DNA of 64,000 bases, from the NCBI RefSeq assembly GCF_003318255.1, contig NZ_QOCF01000014.1, positions 248,001 through 312,000 of the forward strand. Direction: 5' to 3'. Below, one piece after another: positions 35,639 through 43,808 of the stretch. Each line of letters begins with the position of its first letter. Within the stretch, counting starts at the first letter, position 1. The position numbers were made by a program, and so were the translations under genes. This stretch comes from Ruegeria sp. A3M17 (lineage in GTDB: Bacteria > Pseudomonadota > Alphaproteobacteria > Rhodobacterales > Rhodobacteraceae). The notes under the pieces are model-generated. The model made no database searches, was not told where the DNA came from, and worked only from the letters and a program-made list of their open reading frames with translations.

Positions 35639-36658
35639 ATGACCAATGTCGCGCCAACGATCCTTTCCACGGTTTCCAGCCAGTTTGTCGATGACTGGCT
35701 GGCGGCGCTGCGTGACCTGTGCCCAGAGGCGCAGATGGCGTCGCTGCTAAACCGGCCCGGTCTGAATGCGGATACGCGCTCGCCGAATGGTCGCGTCACA
35801 CTGGATCAGATCGTATGTCTCTATCAACTTGCCGCAGTTGAGACCGGTGATGAGATGATGGGGCTTTGGAGCAGGCCCGTCCGGCCAAGGGCCCTGCAAC
35901 ATCTTTTGACGACTGTCAGAGAGGCCACATCTCTTTCATCGGCACTCTACCGATTTTCGACGTTCTGGAACATGTTGCTGGATGATTATCAGTTTGATCT
36001 GGAGGACGCCGATAACGCGTTGGTGCTTACCCTGAAACCACTGGGCGAAGTGCCGCTTCAGCGGTTTGGACATATGCTGATCCTCAAACTTGCCCATGGG
36101 CTTTTGTCTTGGCTGGCAAGGCATGAGGTTCCGGTTAAGGCCGTTGATTTCGCGTTTGATCGCCCGAACTTTGATCAGGATTACGCGATTATCTTTCCCG
36201 CACCCTTTCAGTTTGGCCAACCCGCCACTGCGATCTCCTTCTCCCCGAACGCTCTGGGCCCTGTGCAAGCGCGTAGCACATCTGATCTTGACCGGTTTTT
36301 GCAAAACGCGCCCCGGGACTGGATCTTCACCTCTTCGCGCGAGCATACCCAATCGCTACGGGTGCGCACATATCTGGGCCAAACGGGATGGGACGCGGCC
36401 ACCCTGACCCAGACAGCATCCGCCATGCACATGACCCCGCGCACCCTGATCCGCAGGTTGCAAGCGGATGGCACGTCATTTCAGGCGATCAAGGATGCCC
36501 TGCGCCGCGACATCGCGATCCGCGACCTGCAGGCTGGGCGCAAAAGCGTTGAGACAATTGCACATGATGTTGGCTTTTCCTCGGCTGCCAATTTTCACCG
36601 GGCCTTTCAACGCTGGACCGGCAGCACCCCCAGTTCGTATCGCAGGACGAATATCTGA
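35639..36658 (+). CDS. AraC family transcriptional regulator
   Basis: 339 residues. The N-terminal Arabinose_bd/OruR-like domain is at about 20-210 (LLNRPGLNADTR, LDQIVCLYQLAA, WNMLLDDYQF). The C-terminal double HTH is at about 240-335 (LTQTASAMHMTPRTLIRRLQ, then IAHDVGFSSAANFHRAFQRW). GAGG precedes the ATG closely. It sits between the thiolase scrap and an acyl-CoA dehydrogenase scrap, and relatives in this position usually control fatty-acid degradation genes, so it may be a regulator left without its targets. Confidence 0.9.
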   Translation: MTNVAPTILSTVSSQFVDDWLAALRDLCPEAQMASLLNRPGLNADTRSPNGRVTLDQIVCLYQLAAVETGDEMMGLWSRPVRPRALQHLLTTVREATSLSSALYRFSTFWNMLLDDYQFDLEDADNALVLTLKPLGEVPLQRFGHMLILKLAHGLLSWLARHEVPVKAVDFAFDRPNFDQDYAIIFPAPFQFGQPATAISFSPNALGPVQARSTSDLDRFLQNAPRDWIFTSSREHTQSLRVRTYLGQTGWDAATLTQTASAMHMTPRTLIRRLQADGTSFQAIKDALRRDIAIRDLQAGRKSVETIAHDVGFSSAANFHRAFQRWTGSTPSSYRRTNI

Positions 36659-36852
36659 GACGCGCTTTTTGTCACTTTTGGACAATACCCTGTCACCACG
36701 CGAGATAGAGCGAAGAAGTTTCTCCTGCTAGATTTTGCCTAATACATGGCGTTCTCACCTGGTTCTCCTCTAGAAGCTTGACCCGCTGCCTGCTCAGCAG
36801 GTGCCGAAGTGTGGCGTTATGTGAAAAGAGCCGCTCACAAAAGGACCGACCA

Positions 36853-37080
36853 ATGTCAGACAAACTCGCCACCATACTCCAAGCCGCACGCGACCACGCC
36901 GAGCAGGTCATCCTGCCCAATGTGGACGCCTGGAACGCCGAAAAGAAGTGGCCCCGTGATGCGTCTGACAAGGCCGGGGCCGCTGGCCTGACGGGGCTCT
37001 ACGCCCCCGAGGAGTTTGGTGGTCAGGGCTTGCCGCTGTCCGAGGGCATTCAGGTCTATGAACAACTGGGGCTGCCCTAA
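36853..37080 (+). pseudogene. 5' fragment of an acyl-CoA dehydrogenase gene
   Basis: 75 codons matching the N-terminal helical domain of acyl-CoA dehydrogenases (ATILQAARDHAEQVILPNVD, then WPRDASDKAGAAGLTGLYAP, EEFGGQGL, IQVYEQLG). The frame then meets LP and a TAA at 37078-37080. A complete enzyme needs about 380 to 600 residues including the FAD-binding barrel and catalytic Glu, all absent. AAAGGA precedes the ATG, so the fragment may still be translated. Confidence 0.75.
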
Positions 37081-37091
37081 CAGTCCCTTCA

Positions 37092-37547
37092 ATGGAGGTT
37101 CTGTCGTTGTTGTTAGATGGCCACCTTAAGAAAGTCGAACTTCTATCGGCTGACCTCAAGTTTCGGTCGGTATTGGTGAACCGCGATGAAGTCGCGAATA
37201 AGCTTGGCGCGAAGTCGGGCCAACCGGGATTAACAATTTCGGAGGCGTCACTTGAGTTACGTGTCCTCCCTAAAACCGTGCGATTTCTCTTGTAGGCAAA
37301 GGAAACAGATGGCCAATCCGTGTTGGAAACCAGCGGACAGGTTCTTCACATGGGGGTCATGCGCGAACTGGTAGACTACGAAAGCCTGCGCAAGTTTGAG
37401 AGCTGCTTTCGAAAACTCTCCGCCATTGACGGCTATTGGAATCGTGAGCCCGAACGCCTACGCAAAAAATTGATCGCCAAAGGTCTCAGACCAGTGTGGG
37501 ATCCAGAGGTTGCCGGTGCCGAGTTTTACAGGATCTCCGACCTCTAA
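37092..37547 (+). pseudogene. Gene fragment with an in-frame stop, TniQ-like HTH type
   Basis: Codons from the ATG at 37092 run to a TAG at 37293-37295 and go on in the same frame (AKETDGQSVLETSG...) to a stop at 37547, for about 150 residues in all. The part LTISEASLELRVLPKTVRFL looks like a helix-turn-helix cut by the stop. The tail (LRKFESCFRKLSAIDGYWNR, then LRKKLIAKGLRPVWDPE) recalls the C-terminal region of TniQ/TnsD-type transposition accessory proteins. That resemblance is by eye and weak. It starts just after the acyl-CoA dehydrogenase break. Confidence 0.45.
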
Positions 37548-37574
37548 CGACAAATCCTAAAGATTTTCGACCTA

Positions 37575-37600
37575 GACCGCTCTATTGAGCGGTCTTTTTT
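37575..37600 (+). terminator. Rho-independent terminator
   Basis: GACCGCTC (37575-37582), a TATT loop, GAGCGGTC (37587-37594) and six T. It follows the interrupted HTH-type gene by 27 bp, so that transcript was, or is, properly ended. Confidence 0.85.
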
Positions 37601-37787
37601 GTGGCAAGTGATCTTTTTCGGTGGGCGGGAATGACCTTGCCGTGTGGGTGATTTGACCGCCGGTTTCAAAATGCGGAGAGAATTTCCCCTTATTTTCGGA
37701 GAGACCTCCGTGTTACCTGGGTTCTAATGGGTTGGTGCTTCAGTCGTGAAATCCAGCGTCGGTTTCAAATTGGTCTGACCAAAGAAG

Positions 37788-37823
37788 TGCCAAGCCTGCG
37801 TTGAGCAGGTTTGGCATTTTTAT
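37788..37823 (+). terminator. Orphan rho-independent terminator
   Basis: TGCCAAGCCTGC (37788-37799), a GTTGA loop, and GCAGGTTTGGCA (37805-37816; one G-U pair), followed by TTTTTATTT. It ends about 50 bp before the sulfotransferase-like gene and has no ORF upstream on this strand. Confidence 0.8.
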
Positions 37824-37871
37824 TTGAAAGCCCAACAGCACGCAGGCCAAGGACGAACGGGACATAGTGTA

Positions 37872-38660
37872 TTGAAGGTCGCAATTCATCAGGGTTTCCA
37901 TAAAACGGGCACAACGACGCTGCAAAAGATGCTCTCGAAAAATCGGGAATACCTGAAAGATCGCGTGAATGTTCTATTGCCTGATGACTTGCAAGAAGCC
38001 AGCCTGGTCGCGCGGCGGTATGCGGTCGCCCCCAAGGATCGCACCCTTCGCAATTTCGGAGCAATCGTTCGCGAGGCGCTTAAGCCGTTTGCAGACCGAA
38101 GTGGCAAACCCCTGCTGATCAGCAATGAAGAATTCGCTGGTTTGATCCCCGGTCGCAAAGGGGTTTGGACATATGAGCAAACGCACGTTCTTTCCAAAAC
38201 TCTGTTGGATGAGGTTTCGCGCCTGACTGATGCCGGGGATCGCATTATCTTTCTGTTTACGACCAGAAACGCGGCCGATTGGATCAGAAGTACGTATTGG
38301 CAAAACCTTCGCAGCCACAGAATCCGCGAGGATCTGTCACAATACGGGAGGGCGTTGCAGCAGGGTGCAGATCTTGAGGCGGTGGTGAGCCGGGTGAAAG
38401 AAGCGGTTTCACCGCGTGCCGAGGTCGAATCTGCCAACGTTTCTGGGCTGGGCGATCACGATTTCCCGCTCATCAAGGCACTTTCCATTCTGAATGTGAG
38501 ATCCGATATGCTCATCACAAGTGAAAATCGGAACGTCCAGCCAGCCGGAGGCACGGACTATTTTCTGGACCTGAACCGATCGAATTTGAGCGATGAAGAG
38601 GTAGCGGCCGCGAAACGAGCTTACTTGGACAAGCTGAAGCGGTCGAATGGCATCCATTGA
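37872..38660 (+). CDS. Sulfotransferase-like protein
   Basis: 262 residues. The N-terminus VAIHQGFHKTGTTTLQKML has the PAPS 5'-phosphosulfate loop form (HKTGTT) of P-loop sulfotransferases, and FLFTTRNAADWIRSTYW fits the second (3'-phosphate) motif. It would then transfer sulfate to a carbohydrate or other acceptor; the acceptor is unknown. The likely start is the TTG at 37872, with GGGAC upstream, which puts the first strand at the N-terminus; another TTG lies at 37824. Isolated between an orphan terminator and an AT-rich gap, so probably acquired. Confidence 0.7.
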   Translation: MKVAIHQGFHKTGTTTLQKMLSKNREYLKDRVNVLLPDDLQEASLVARRYAVAPKDRTLRNFGAIVREALKPFADRSGKPLLISNEEFAGLIPGRKGVWTYEQTHVLSKTLLDEVSRLTDAGDRIIFLFTTRNAADWIRSTYWQNLRSHRIREDLSQYGRALQQGADLEAVVSRVKEAVSPRAEVESANVSGLGDHDFPLIKALSILNVRSDMLITSENRNVQPAGGTDYFLDLNRSNLSDEEVAAAKRAYLDKLKRSNGIH

Positions 38661-39076
38661 TGAGTTGAAGCGAGGGTTGGCCCAGATTGGTACCACTGCC
38701 CAATTTTGTTGCTGTAATGCAACGATCAGACGGCTCAAATCGGATGCCCAGATAGGATTGGATGAACCAGAATATCATGGTTTCCGAAATACCGCTGGGA
38801 ATTGGTGGTGCATGAAGAGCGAATACCCTAGGTATAATTTGCAATTTTAAAACAAATATTTGAGTAGAGAATCGCTTTGCGTTTTCTTGAGGTTGGTCCA
38901 TCGTCTTTTTTTAAAAACAATCTAAGGTTGAATTTATTTCACTTTTAGTATCAGTTTGACTTGACACACCGGAAACATTTACGTGATTGCTGCACTTCGG
39001 TCTCTTTTCCGCCAGATTCTGTCCTGATAAGAAGGTGCAGTAAGCAGTGATTTGTTGAAAGGTACAGGCGGATACA
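38661..39076. other. AT-rich gene-free stretch
   Basis: A 416-bp interval that is visibly richer in A/T than its surroundings, especially 38830-38960 with runs of T and A. A 67-codon frame at 38647-38850 overlaps the previous gene, has no family look and is not accepted. No hairpin terminator with a U-run was found after the sulfotransferase-like gene. It probably contains the promoter of the gene at 39077. Confidence 0.4.
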
Positions 39077-39577
39077 ATGACAGCCGGGGACAGCGGTCGC
39101 ATATCCATTTCGTGGACGCAGACAGAGTTAAACGGACTTGAGGCGGCGCCTCAGTCTTTTTTGAAAATCGGAGCCGCATGGTCGTGGCGTGGGCAGGCTC
39201 TTTCATTGGCCAGTCCGGCCGAGCAGGGCCTTGTGTTGTCAGGCCAGGCCGAAGCGTATTCCTCAAAATTGCAAAACAGCATGGCGCCGTCGCCGAATCT
39301 GGCGGACGGAGCGCTGGGTCGTATCGTTCTGACCAATGGCGCGCGAAAGTATACGGCGCTCTTGTTTTCGGTTGCCGGAGAGGCAAACCCAACGCTGGTT
39401 TTTGAAAACGGGTATCCCGCGCGCGATCAGGAATTCTGGGTCAGTGCGTATACCGAGTTTGAAAGCGAAAGCAATTCCAGCCTCGCGGACCAAACCGTTG
39501 TCGCTTTCCCGACGCGGTCGCCGATGGATAAGAGTTGGGAAAACGCAGTTGCGGGCGTCCGAAGCATAGCAGACTAA
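39077..39577 (+). CDS. Hypothetical protein
   Basis: 166 residues that I cannot place in a family. It has no signal peptide or membrane segment. The sequence alternates hydrophobic and small polar residues (ALGRIVLTNGARKYTALLFS), which suggests a mainly beta fold. It ends in a short acidic/polar tail. The ATG at 39077 is preceded by AGGCGG at a fair distance. It lies alone between the AT-rich gap and rpsD and may belong to the same variable locus as the sulfotransferase-like gene. Confidence 0.55.
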   Translation: MTAGDSGRISISWTQTELNGLEAAPQSFLKIGAAWSWRGQALSLASPAEQGLVLSGQAEAYSSKLQNSMAPSPNLADGALGRIVLTNGARKYTALLFSVAGEANPTLVFENGYPARDQEFWVSAYTEFESESNSSLADQTVVAFPTRSPMDKSWENAVAGVRSIAD

Positions 39578-39777
39578 AACGCCAAGCAGGCCGACGGCAT
39601 TCGCAAATAGCAAAAAATCCACAGCCGTGTTGACTCCGCCAGTTCTGCGGATATAAGCGCGGCTTCATTGGTGTTGGTGGGCCCCGTAAGGGGATTCCTG
39701 TCATGGGGGAAACCTCAAGAGGACAACGCCCTTCATAGTGGCCTGTATGGGCCTCGACCTAAAGAAGGAGATCAGCC

Positions 39778-40398
39778 GTGACAAAACGCACGTCTGCCAA
39801 GTACAAAATTGACCGCCGGATGGGTGAAAACATCTGGGGTCGTCCGAAATCCCCGGTCAACCGTCGCGAATATGGCCCCGGCCAGCACGGCCAGCGCCGC
39901 AAGGGCAAACTGTCGGACTTCGGTCTGCAGCTGCGAGCCAAGCAGAAGCTGAAAGGCTACTATGGCGACCTGACCGAGAAGCAGTTCCGCCGCATCTACG
40001 CCGAAGCCGTACGTGTGAACGGCGACACCGGTGAAAACCTGATCGGTCTGCTGGAGCGTCGTCTGGACGCTGTTGTCTACCGCGCCAAGTTCGTTGCAAC
40101 CGTCTTTGCTGCACGTCAGTTCGTGAACCACGGCCACGTCAAAGTGAACGGCCAGCGGGTCAACATCCCCAGCTACCGTGTCAAAGAAGGCGACGTGATC
40201 GAAGTACGCGACAAGTCCAAGCAACTGGCTGTTGTTCTGGAAGCCGCTGGTCTGGCCGAGCGTGACGTGCCTGACTACATCGACGCCGACCACTCGAAAA
40301 TGACCGCGACCTTCGTTCGCGCGCCGGGCCTGGGCGATGTGCCTTACCCGGTCGTCATGGAACCGAACCTGGTCGTCGAATTCTACGCGAAGAACTAA
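39778..40398 (+). CDS. rpsD: 30S ribosomal protein S4
   Basis: 206 residues, primary 16S rRNA-binding protein of the small subunit. N-terminal [14 protein letters not shown] and the basic [17 protein letters not shown] region lead to an S4 RNA-binding domain ([29 protein letters not shown]). The start is a GTG at 39778 with AAGAAGGAG upstream. The leader holds a CCCC-GTAA-GGGG hairpin at 39682-39693 with a GNRA-type loop, which could take part in autogenous control but is not enough to claim it. Single gene with its own terminator. Confidence 0.96.
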   Translation: MTKRTSAKYKIDRRMGENIWGRPKSPVNRREYGPGQHGQRRKGKLSDFGLQLRAKQKLKGYYGDLTEKQFRRIYAEAVRVNGDTGENLIGLLERRLDAVVYRAKFVATVFAARQFVNHGHVKVNGQRVNIPSYRVKEGDVIEVRDKSKQLAVVLEAAGLAERDVPDYIDADHSKMTATFVRAPGLGDVPYPVVMEPNLVVEFYAKN

Positions 40399-40422
40399 TC
40401 TTCGCCGAAACCCAGAATTCCA

Positions 40423-40451
40423 GGGCCGCGCAGTTTGCGCGGCCCTTTTTT
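40423..40451 (+). terminator. Rho-independent terminator of rpsD
   Basis: GGGCCGCGC (40423-40431), an AGTTT loop, GCGCGGCCC (40437-40445) and a six-T run, 25 bp after the rpsD stop. Confidence 0.9.
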
Positions 40452-40677
40452 GTTTGGTCATGTGACGACGCGTATTGGGTTTGAAGGCTGATCCAGCAAG
40501 TTGCATCTCGGGTTTTCAAAAAATATCCACCGAAGTCCCCCAACGGAACGCCTGTATTGGGTGGGAATGCAGAAGTTCACGCTCGGCTTGCGCAAGCTCT
40601 ATTTTGAACTGAATGCGTCTCAACCTACGAGCAGCCTTGCAGCCAGATCACTGATCAAGCCCGCCGAAGGCGCTGAG

Positions 40678-41139
40678 TCAAATTGGCAGCGGCCTGCTTT
40701 CGGCGATGGCCTCCATCGCAAAATACGAGGTCACACTGTCCAGCTCGACCTTGTCGATCAGCCGTTGATACACCTTGTCATACGACGTCATATCCTGCGT
40801 GACGACTTTCAACTGATAGTCATAGTCGCCACCAATGCGGTGAAAATCCACCACCTCGGGGATGGTTAGGACATGGCTTCGAAAGGCCTGTAGCCATTCC
40901 GCCGAATGGTGCCGGGTGCGCAGCATAACAAAGACCACAAGGCTCAGTCCCAATTTCTCGCGAGCGATCCGCGCGGTCGAACCGATAATGACGCCATTTT
41001 CGTTCAACGCCTTCAGCCGCCGCCAACAGGCATTTTGCGACAATCCGACTCGGTCTGCCAACTCACGCTGCGACAGTGTTGCGTCTGTTTGAAGTTCGCG
41101 AAGGATGCGCTTGTCAATTTGATCTAGTTTTTCCGCCAT
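40678..41139 (-). CDS. Lrp/AsnC family transcriptional regulator
   Basis: 153 residues. The HTH is at about 5-60 (LDQIDKRILRELQTDATLSQ, then LADRVGLSQNACWRRLKAL). The RAM effector domain follows (GGDYDYQLKVV, VELDSVTSYFAMEAIAESRP). The ATG at 41139 is chosen; an upstream frame to 41205 overlaps the intergenic region. Divergent from the class V aminotransferase gene, so likely its regulator. It is a different subgroup from the Lrp protein at 2341. Confidence 0.9.
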   Translation of the reverse strand: MAEKLDQIDKRILRELQTDATLSQRELADRVGLSQNACWRRLKALNENGVIIGSTARIAREKLGLSLVVFVMLRTRHHSAEWLQAFRSHVLTIPEVVDFHRIGGDYDYQLKVVTQDMTSYDKVYQRLIDKVELDSVTSYFAMEAIAESRPLPI

Positions 41140-41208
41140 ATCGAAGCATATGACACGAAATTTTATAAATCTACCAAAAGAAAGGTGAAGTTTCTGCATG
41201 CTCATTCA

Positions 41209-41220
41209 ATCATATTTGAT
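41209..41220. promoter_or_regulatory. Inverted repeat ATCA-TATT-TGAT, possible Lrp operator
   Basis: A perfect 4-4-4 inverted repeat in the AT-rich gap between the Lrp gene and the aminotransferase gene, 22 bp before the latter's ATG. Short, so chance occurrence is possible. Confidence 0.3.
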
Positions 41221-41242
41221 AGTGCAATACGGAGAACTAATC

Positions 41243-42658
41243 ATGACCTTGTCCAAATTTCGCGCAGACCTCCAATCCACCACTCGCAATTCAAGCCTGC
41301 GCGATGGGCTGATCGGAGAGAATGTTCTGATCCCCGGTCTGAATGGGGACGTGCCGCTGGTTTATGCGGACTACGTCGCTTCGGGTCGTGCGCTACAGCA
41401 GGTAGAGGATTTTGTCGCCCATGAGGTGCTGCCTTTTTATGCCAACAGCCACACCGAAGCCTCCTATTGCGGGTCTTACATGACCCGTCTGCGCCGCGAA
41501 GCGCGCGCAGAAATTGCCCGCATTGTTGGAGCAAGGGAAGAGGACGCGGTGATCTTTACCGGGTCCGGCGCCACTGCGGGTCTTAACCGGCTGGTCAGCT
41601 TGATGGGAGTTGAAGGGGCTGACCGGCCGGTTGTTTTGATCGGGCCGTATGAGCATCATTCGAACATCCTGCCTTGGCGGGAAAGCAAGGCGCAGGTCAT
41701 CGAAATTCCCGAAGCGCCCGAAGGCGGCGTCGATCTGAGTGCGTTGGAGCAGGCATTGGTGGATAATGCTGGCTCCGATCTGATCATCGGTTCCTTCTCG
41801 GCGGCGTCTAACGTGACGGGCATCATCACTGACCCGGATCCGATCACCCGGCTGCTTAAGGCACATGGGGCCGTGTCGATCTGGGACTATGCCGGTGGCG
41901 GACCCTACCTACCGATGGGCATGGGGCCAGAGGATGCGCGCAAGGACGCCATCGTCGTCTCGCCTCATAAATTCCCGGGCGGACCGGGCGCGTCAGGCGT
42001 GCTGATCGTCGACCAGAACGCCGTTCGCCGCACCTGTCCCAGTTGGCCCGGTGGTGGCACGGTCAGCTTTGTATCGCCTTGGCGGCACGACTACAGCGAT
42101 GATCTGGCCACGCGGGAAGAGGCGGGCACGCCCAATGTGATTGGGGATATCCGCGCCGCATTGGCTTTCATCGTCAAGGACGTTGTCGGTACAGATGAGA
42201 TCGCCAAGCGCGAGGCCCGGTACAATGAAATGGCAATGAAAGGGTGGGGGGACAATCCAAACCTGACCCTGCTGGGCACGGACAACCCACATCGCCTGCC
42301 GATCTACTCTTTCCTTGTGCGGGACAACTCCGGCCAGCCGGTGCACCAGCAGCTGTTTACACGGATGCTCAGCGACATTTACGGCATTCAGGCACGCGGC
42401 GGGTGCGCCTGTGCCGGCCCTTATGCGCATCGTCTGTTGGATATCGACCGCGAAATGTCCGCCGAATTGCATGCGGCCCTGTCTGCGGGGGAAGAGATGA
42501 AGAAACCCGGTTGGGTGCGGCTGAACTTCTCGTATCTGATGAGAGAAGAGACGGTTCAATTCATCATCGACAGCGTTAATGATCTGTCCCGTAGGACAGA
42601 GGAATTCGCCCCTTATTACAACGCCGACCCGGCGACCGCCCGCTTCAAAGCGGCGTGA
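41243..42658 (+). CDS. Class V aminotransferase / cysteine desulfurase-like protein
   Basis: 471-residue fold-type I PLP enzyme. Cofactor-site motifs are FTGSGATAGLNRL, SAASNVTG, WDYAGGGPY and the lysine segment VVSPHKFPGGPGASGVL. A loop GGCACAGPYAHRLL near the C-terminal domain carries cysteines at the place where SufS/IscS have the catalytic Cys, so desulfurase-type activity is possible, but no iron-sulfur assembly genes adjoin. GGAG lies eight bases before the ATG at 41243. Divergent from and probably regulated by the Lrp protein. Confidence 0.82.
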   Translation: MTLSKFRADLQSTTRNSSLRDGLIGENVLIPGLNGDVPLVYADYVASGRALQQVEDFVAHEVLPFYANSHTEASYCGSYMTRLRREARAEIARIVGAREEDAVIFTGSGATAGLNRLVSLMGVEGADRPVVLIGPYEHHSNILPWRESKAQVIEIPEAPEGGVDLSALEQALVDNAGSDLIIGSFSAASNVTGIITDPDPITRLLKAHGAVSIWDYAGGGPYLPMGMGPEDARKDAIVVSPHKFPGGPGASGVLIVDQNAVRRTCPSWPGGGTVSFVSPWRHDYSDDLATREEAGTPNVIGDIRAALAFIVKDVVGTDEIAKREARYNEMAMKGWGDNPNLTLLGTDNPHRLPIYSFLVRDNSGQPVHQQLFTRMLSDIYGIQARGGCACAGPYAHRLLDIDREMSAELHAALSAGEEMKKPGWVRLNFSYLMREETVQFIIDSVNDLSRRTEEFAPYYNADPATARFKAA

Positions 42659-42673
42659 CGGAATTGCCGCTTT

Positions 42674-42689
42674 TCTCAACGCGTTGAGA
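42674..42689. promoter_or_regulatory. 16-bp perfect palindrome upstream of hisC
   Basis: TCTCAACGCGTTGAGA lies 16 bp after the aminotransferase stop and about 33 bp before hisC. It may be an operator for the hisC-tyrA unit or part of a terminator; the binding protein is unknown. Confidence 0.4.
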
Positions 42690-42697
42690 CGGGTATG

Positions 42698-42721
42698 AGA
42701 GGCTCCAACAACGGAGCCTCT
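42698..42721 (+). promoter_or_regulatory. Hairpin covering the hisC ribosome-binding site
   Basis: AGAGGCTCC (42698-42706), an AACAAC loop and GGAGCCTCT (42713-42721) form a perfect 9-bp stem that ends one base before the hisC ATG and contains the only Shine-Dalgarno-like GGAG. If folded in mRNA it would restrict initiation. Confidence 0.5.
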
Positions 42722-42722
42722 T

Positions 42723-43808
42723 ATGAACAAGATCACCCCGCAGCCCGGCATTATGGACATCGCGCTCTATCAGGGCGGCCAGTCGCATGTGGCGGGGGTG
42801 GAGCATGTGATCAAGCTCAGCTCCAACGAAAACCCGTTTGGTCCCAGCCCCAAGGCGATCGAGGCCGTGCGCGATAGTGCGGTGACGCTGCATCGTTATC
42901 CCAGCACCGACCACGCCAGCTTGCGCGCAGCGATTGGCGAACGGCACGGGTTGGACCCGGCGCGGTTAATCTGCGGCGTTGGCAGTGACGAAGTGCTGCA
43001 ATTCATTGCCCAGGCCTATGCCGGGCCGGGCGATGAGGTCATCTATACCGAGCACGGGTTTTCAATGTACCCGATCATCGCCCGCATGGCCGGTGCGACG
43101 CCGGTGATGGTGGCCGAGTGCAATCGCCATGTGGACGTAGACAGCATTCTGGCCGCCGTGAACGACCAAACCCGCATCGTGTTTGTGACCAACCCGGGCA
43201 ACCCAACCTCGACCATGATCCCCGAGGCTGAACTGCTGCGTCTGGCCGAGGCATTGCCCAAGACCTGCCTGATAGTGATCGACGGGGCCTATGCCGAGTT
43301 TGTCGACGGGTTCGACGGCGGTGCATCGCTGGTAGACCGGTTTGACAACGTGATTATGACGCGCACCTTTTCCAAGGTGTACGGTCTGGGTGGGATGCGT
43401 GTCGGCTGGGGCTATGCCGCGCAGTCGATCATAGGCGTGCTGAACCGGGTGCGTCAGCCGTTCAATCTGTCTTTGACCGCTTTGGTTGCCGCAGAGGCCG
43501 CGGTGAATGACATGGAATTCCTGTCCTTCTGTCAGACTGAAAATGCGCGCCTGCGGGTGTGGCTGTCGGAAGAACTGGCCAAGATCGGGGTTCCGTCGGA
43601 TGCGTCCTGCACCAACTTTATCCTGGCCCGCTTTGCCGATCGTGCCGAGGCGGAGGCGTGCGACGACTATCTCAAGACTCAAGGTTTGATCGTGCGCCGT
43701 GTGGCGGGCTACAACTTGCCAAATGCCCTGCGGATCACCGTGGGCGACGAAGAAGCCTGCCGCCGTGTTGTTGCGGCCATCACCGCGTTCAAAGGGGGCA
43801 CCGCATGA
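42723..43808 (+). CDS. hisC: Histidinol-phosphate / aromatic aminotransferase
   Basis: 361-residue fold-type I PLP aminotransferase of the HisC group. Motifs are [30 protein letters not shown] and [17 protein letters not shown] with the PLP lysine near residue 217. It overlaps tyrA (ATGA), so besides histidinol-phosphate it may transaminate prephenate or aromatic keto acids, as known for dual-function HisC proteins of other alphaproteobacteria. Its start is enclosed by a 9-bp hairpin (42698-42721). Confidence 0.92.
   Translation: MNKITPQPGIMDIALYQGGQSHVAGVEHVIKLSSNENPFGPSPKAIEAVRDSAVTLHRYPSTDHASLRAAIGERHGLDPARLICGVGSDEVLQFIAQAYAGPGDEVIYTEHGFSMYPIIARMAGATPVMVAECNRHVDVDSILAAVNDQTRIVFVTNPGNPTSTMIPEAELLRLAEALPKTCLIVIDGAYAEFVDGFDGGASLVDRFDNVIMTRTFSKVYGLGGMRVGWGYAAQSIIGVLNRVRQPFNLSLTALVAAEAAVNDMEFLSFCQTENARLRVWLSEELAKIGVPSDASCTNFILARFADRAEAEACDDYLKTQGLIVRRVAGYNLPNALRITVGDEEACRRVVAAITAFKGGTA

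Larger units (their letters stand above)
37548..37871. other. Gene-free stretch with two terminators, possible small RNA
   Basis: No protein-coding frame is supported. The stretch holds terminators at 37575-37600 and 37788-37823 and a 10-bp direct repeat CGGTTTCAAA at 37661-37670 and 37760-37769. The second terminator has no protein gene before it, so the roughly 190 bp between the two may encode a small RNA or be the end of a decayed gene. Confidence 0.4.

Noticed and set aside
35440..35799. N-terminal extension of the HEAT-repeat protein
   Set aside because: The extension is antisense to the thiolase remnant and the AraC 5' end and has no folding pattern like the rest, so it is a chance open frame.
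38647..38850. 67-codon frame after the sulfotransferase-like gene
   Set aside because: Overlaps the previous gene, lacks a ribosome-binding site, and its Cys/Trp-rich composition resembles nothing known.
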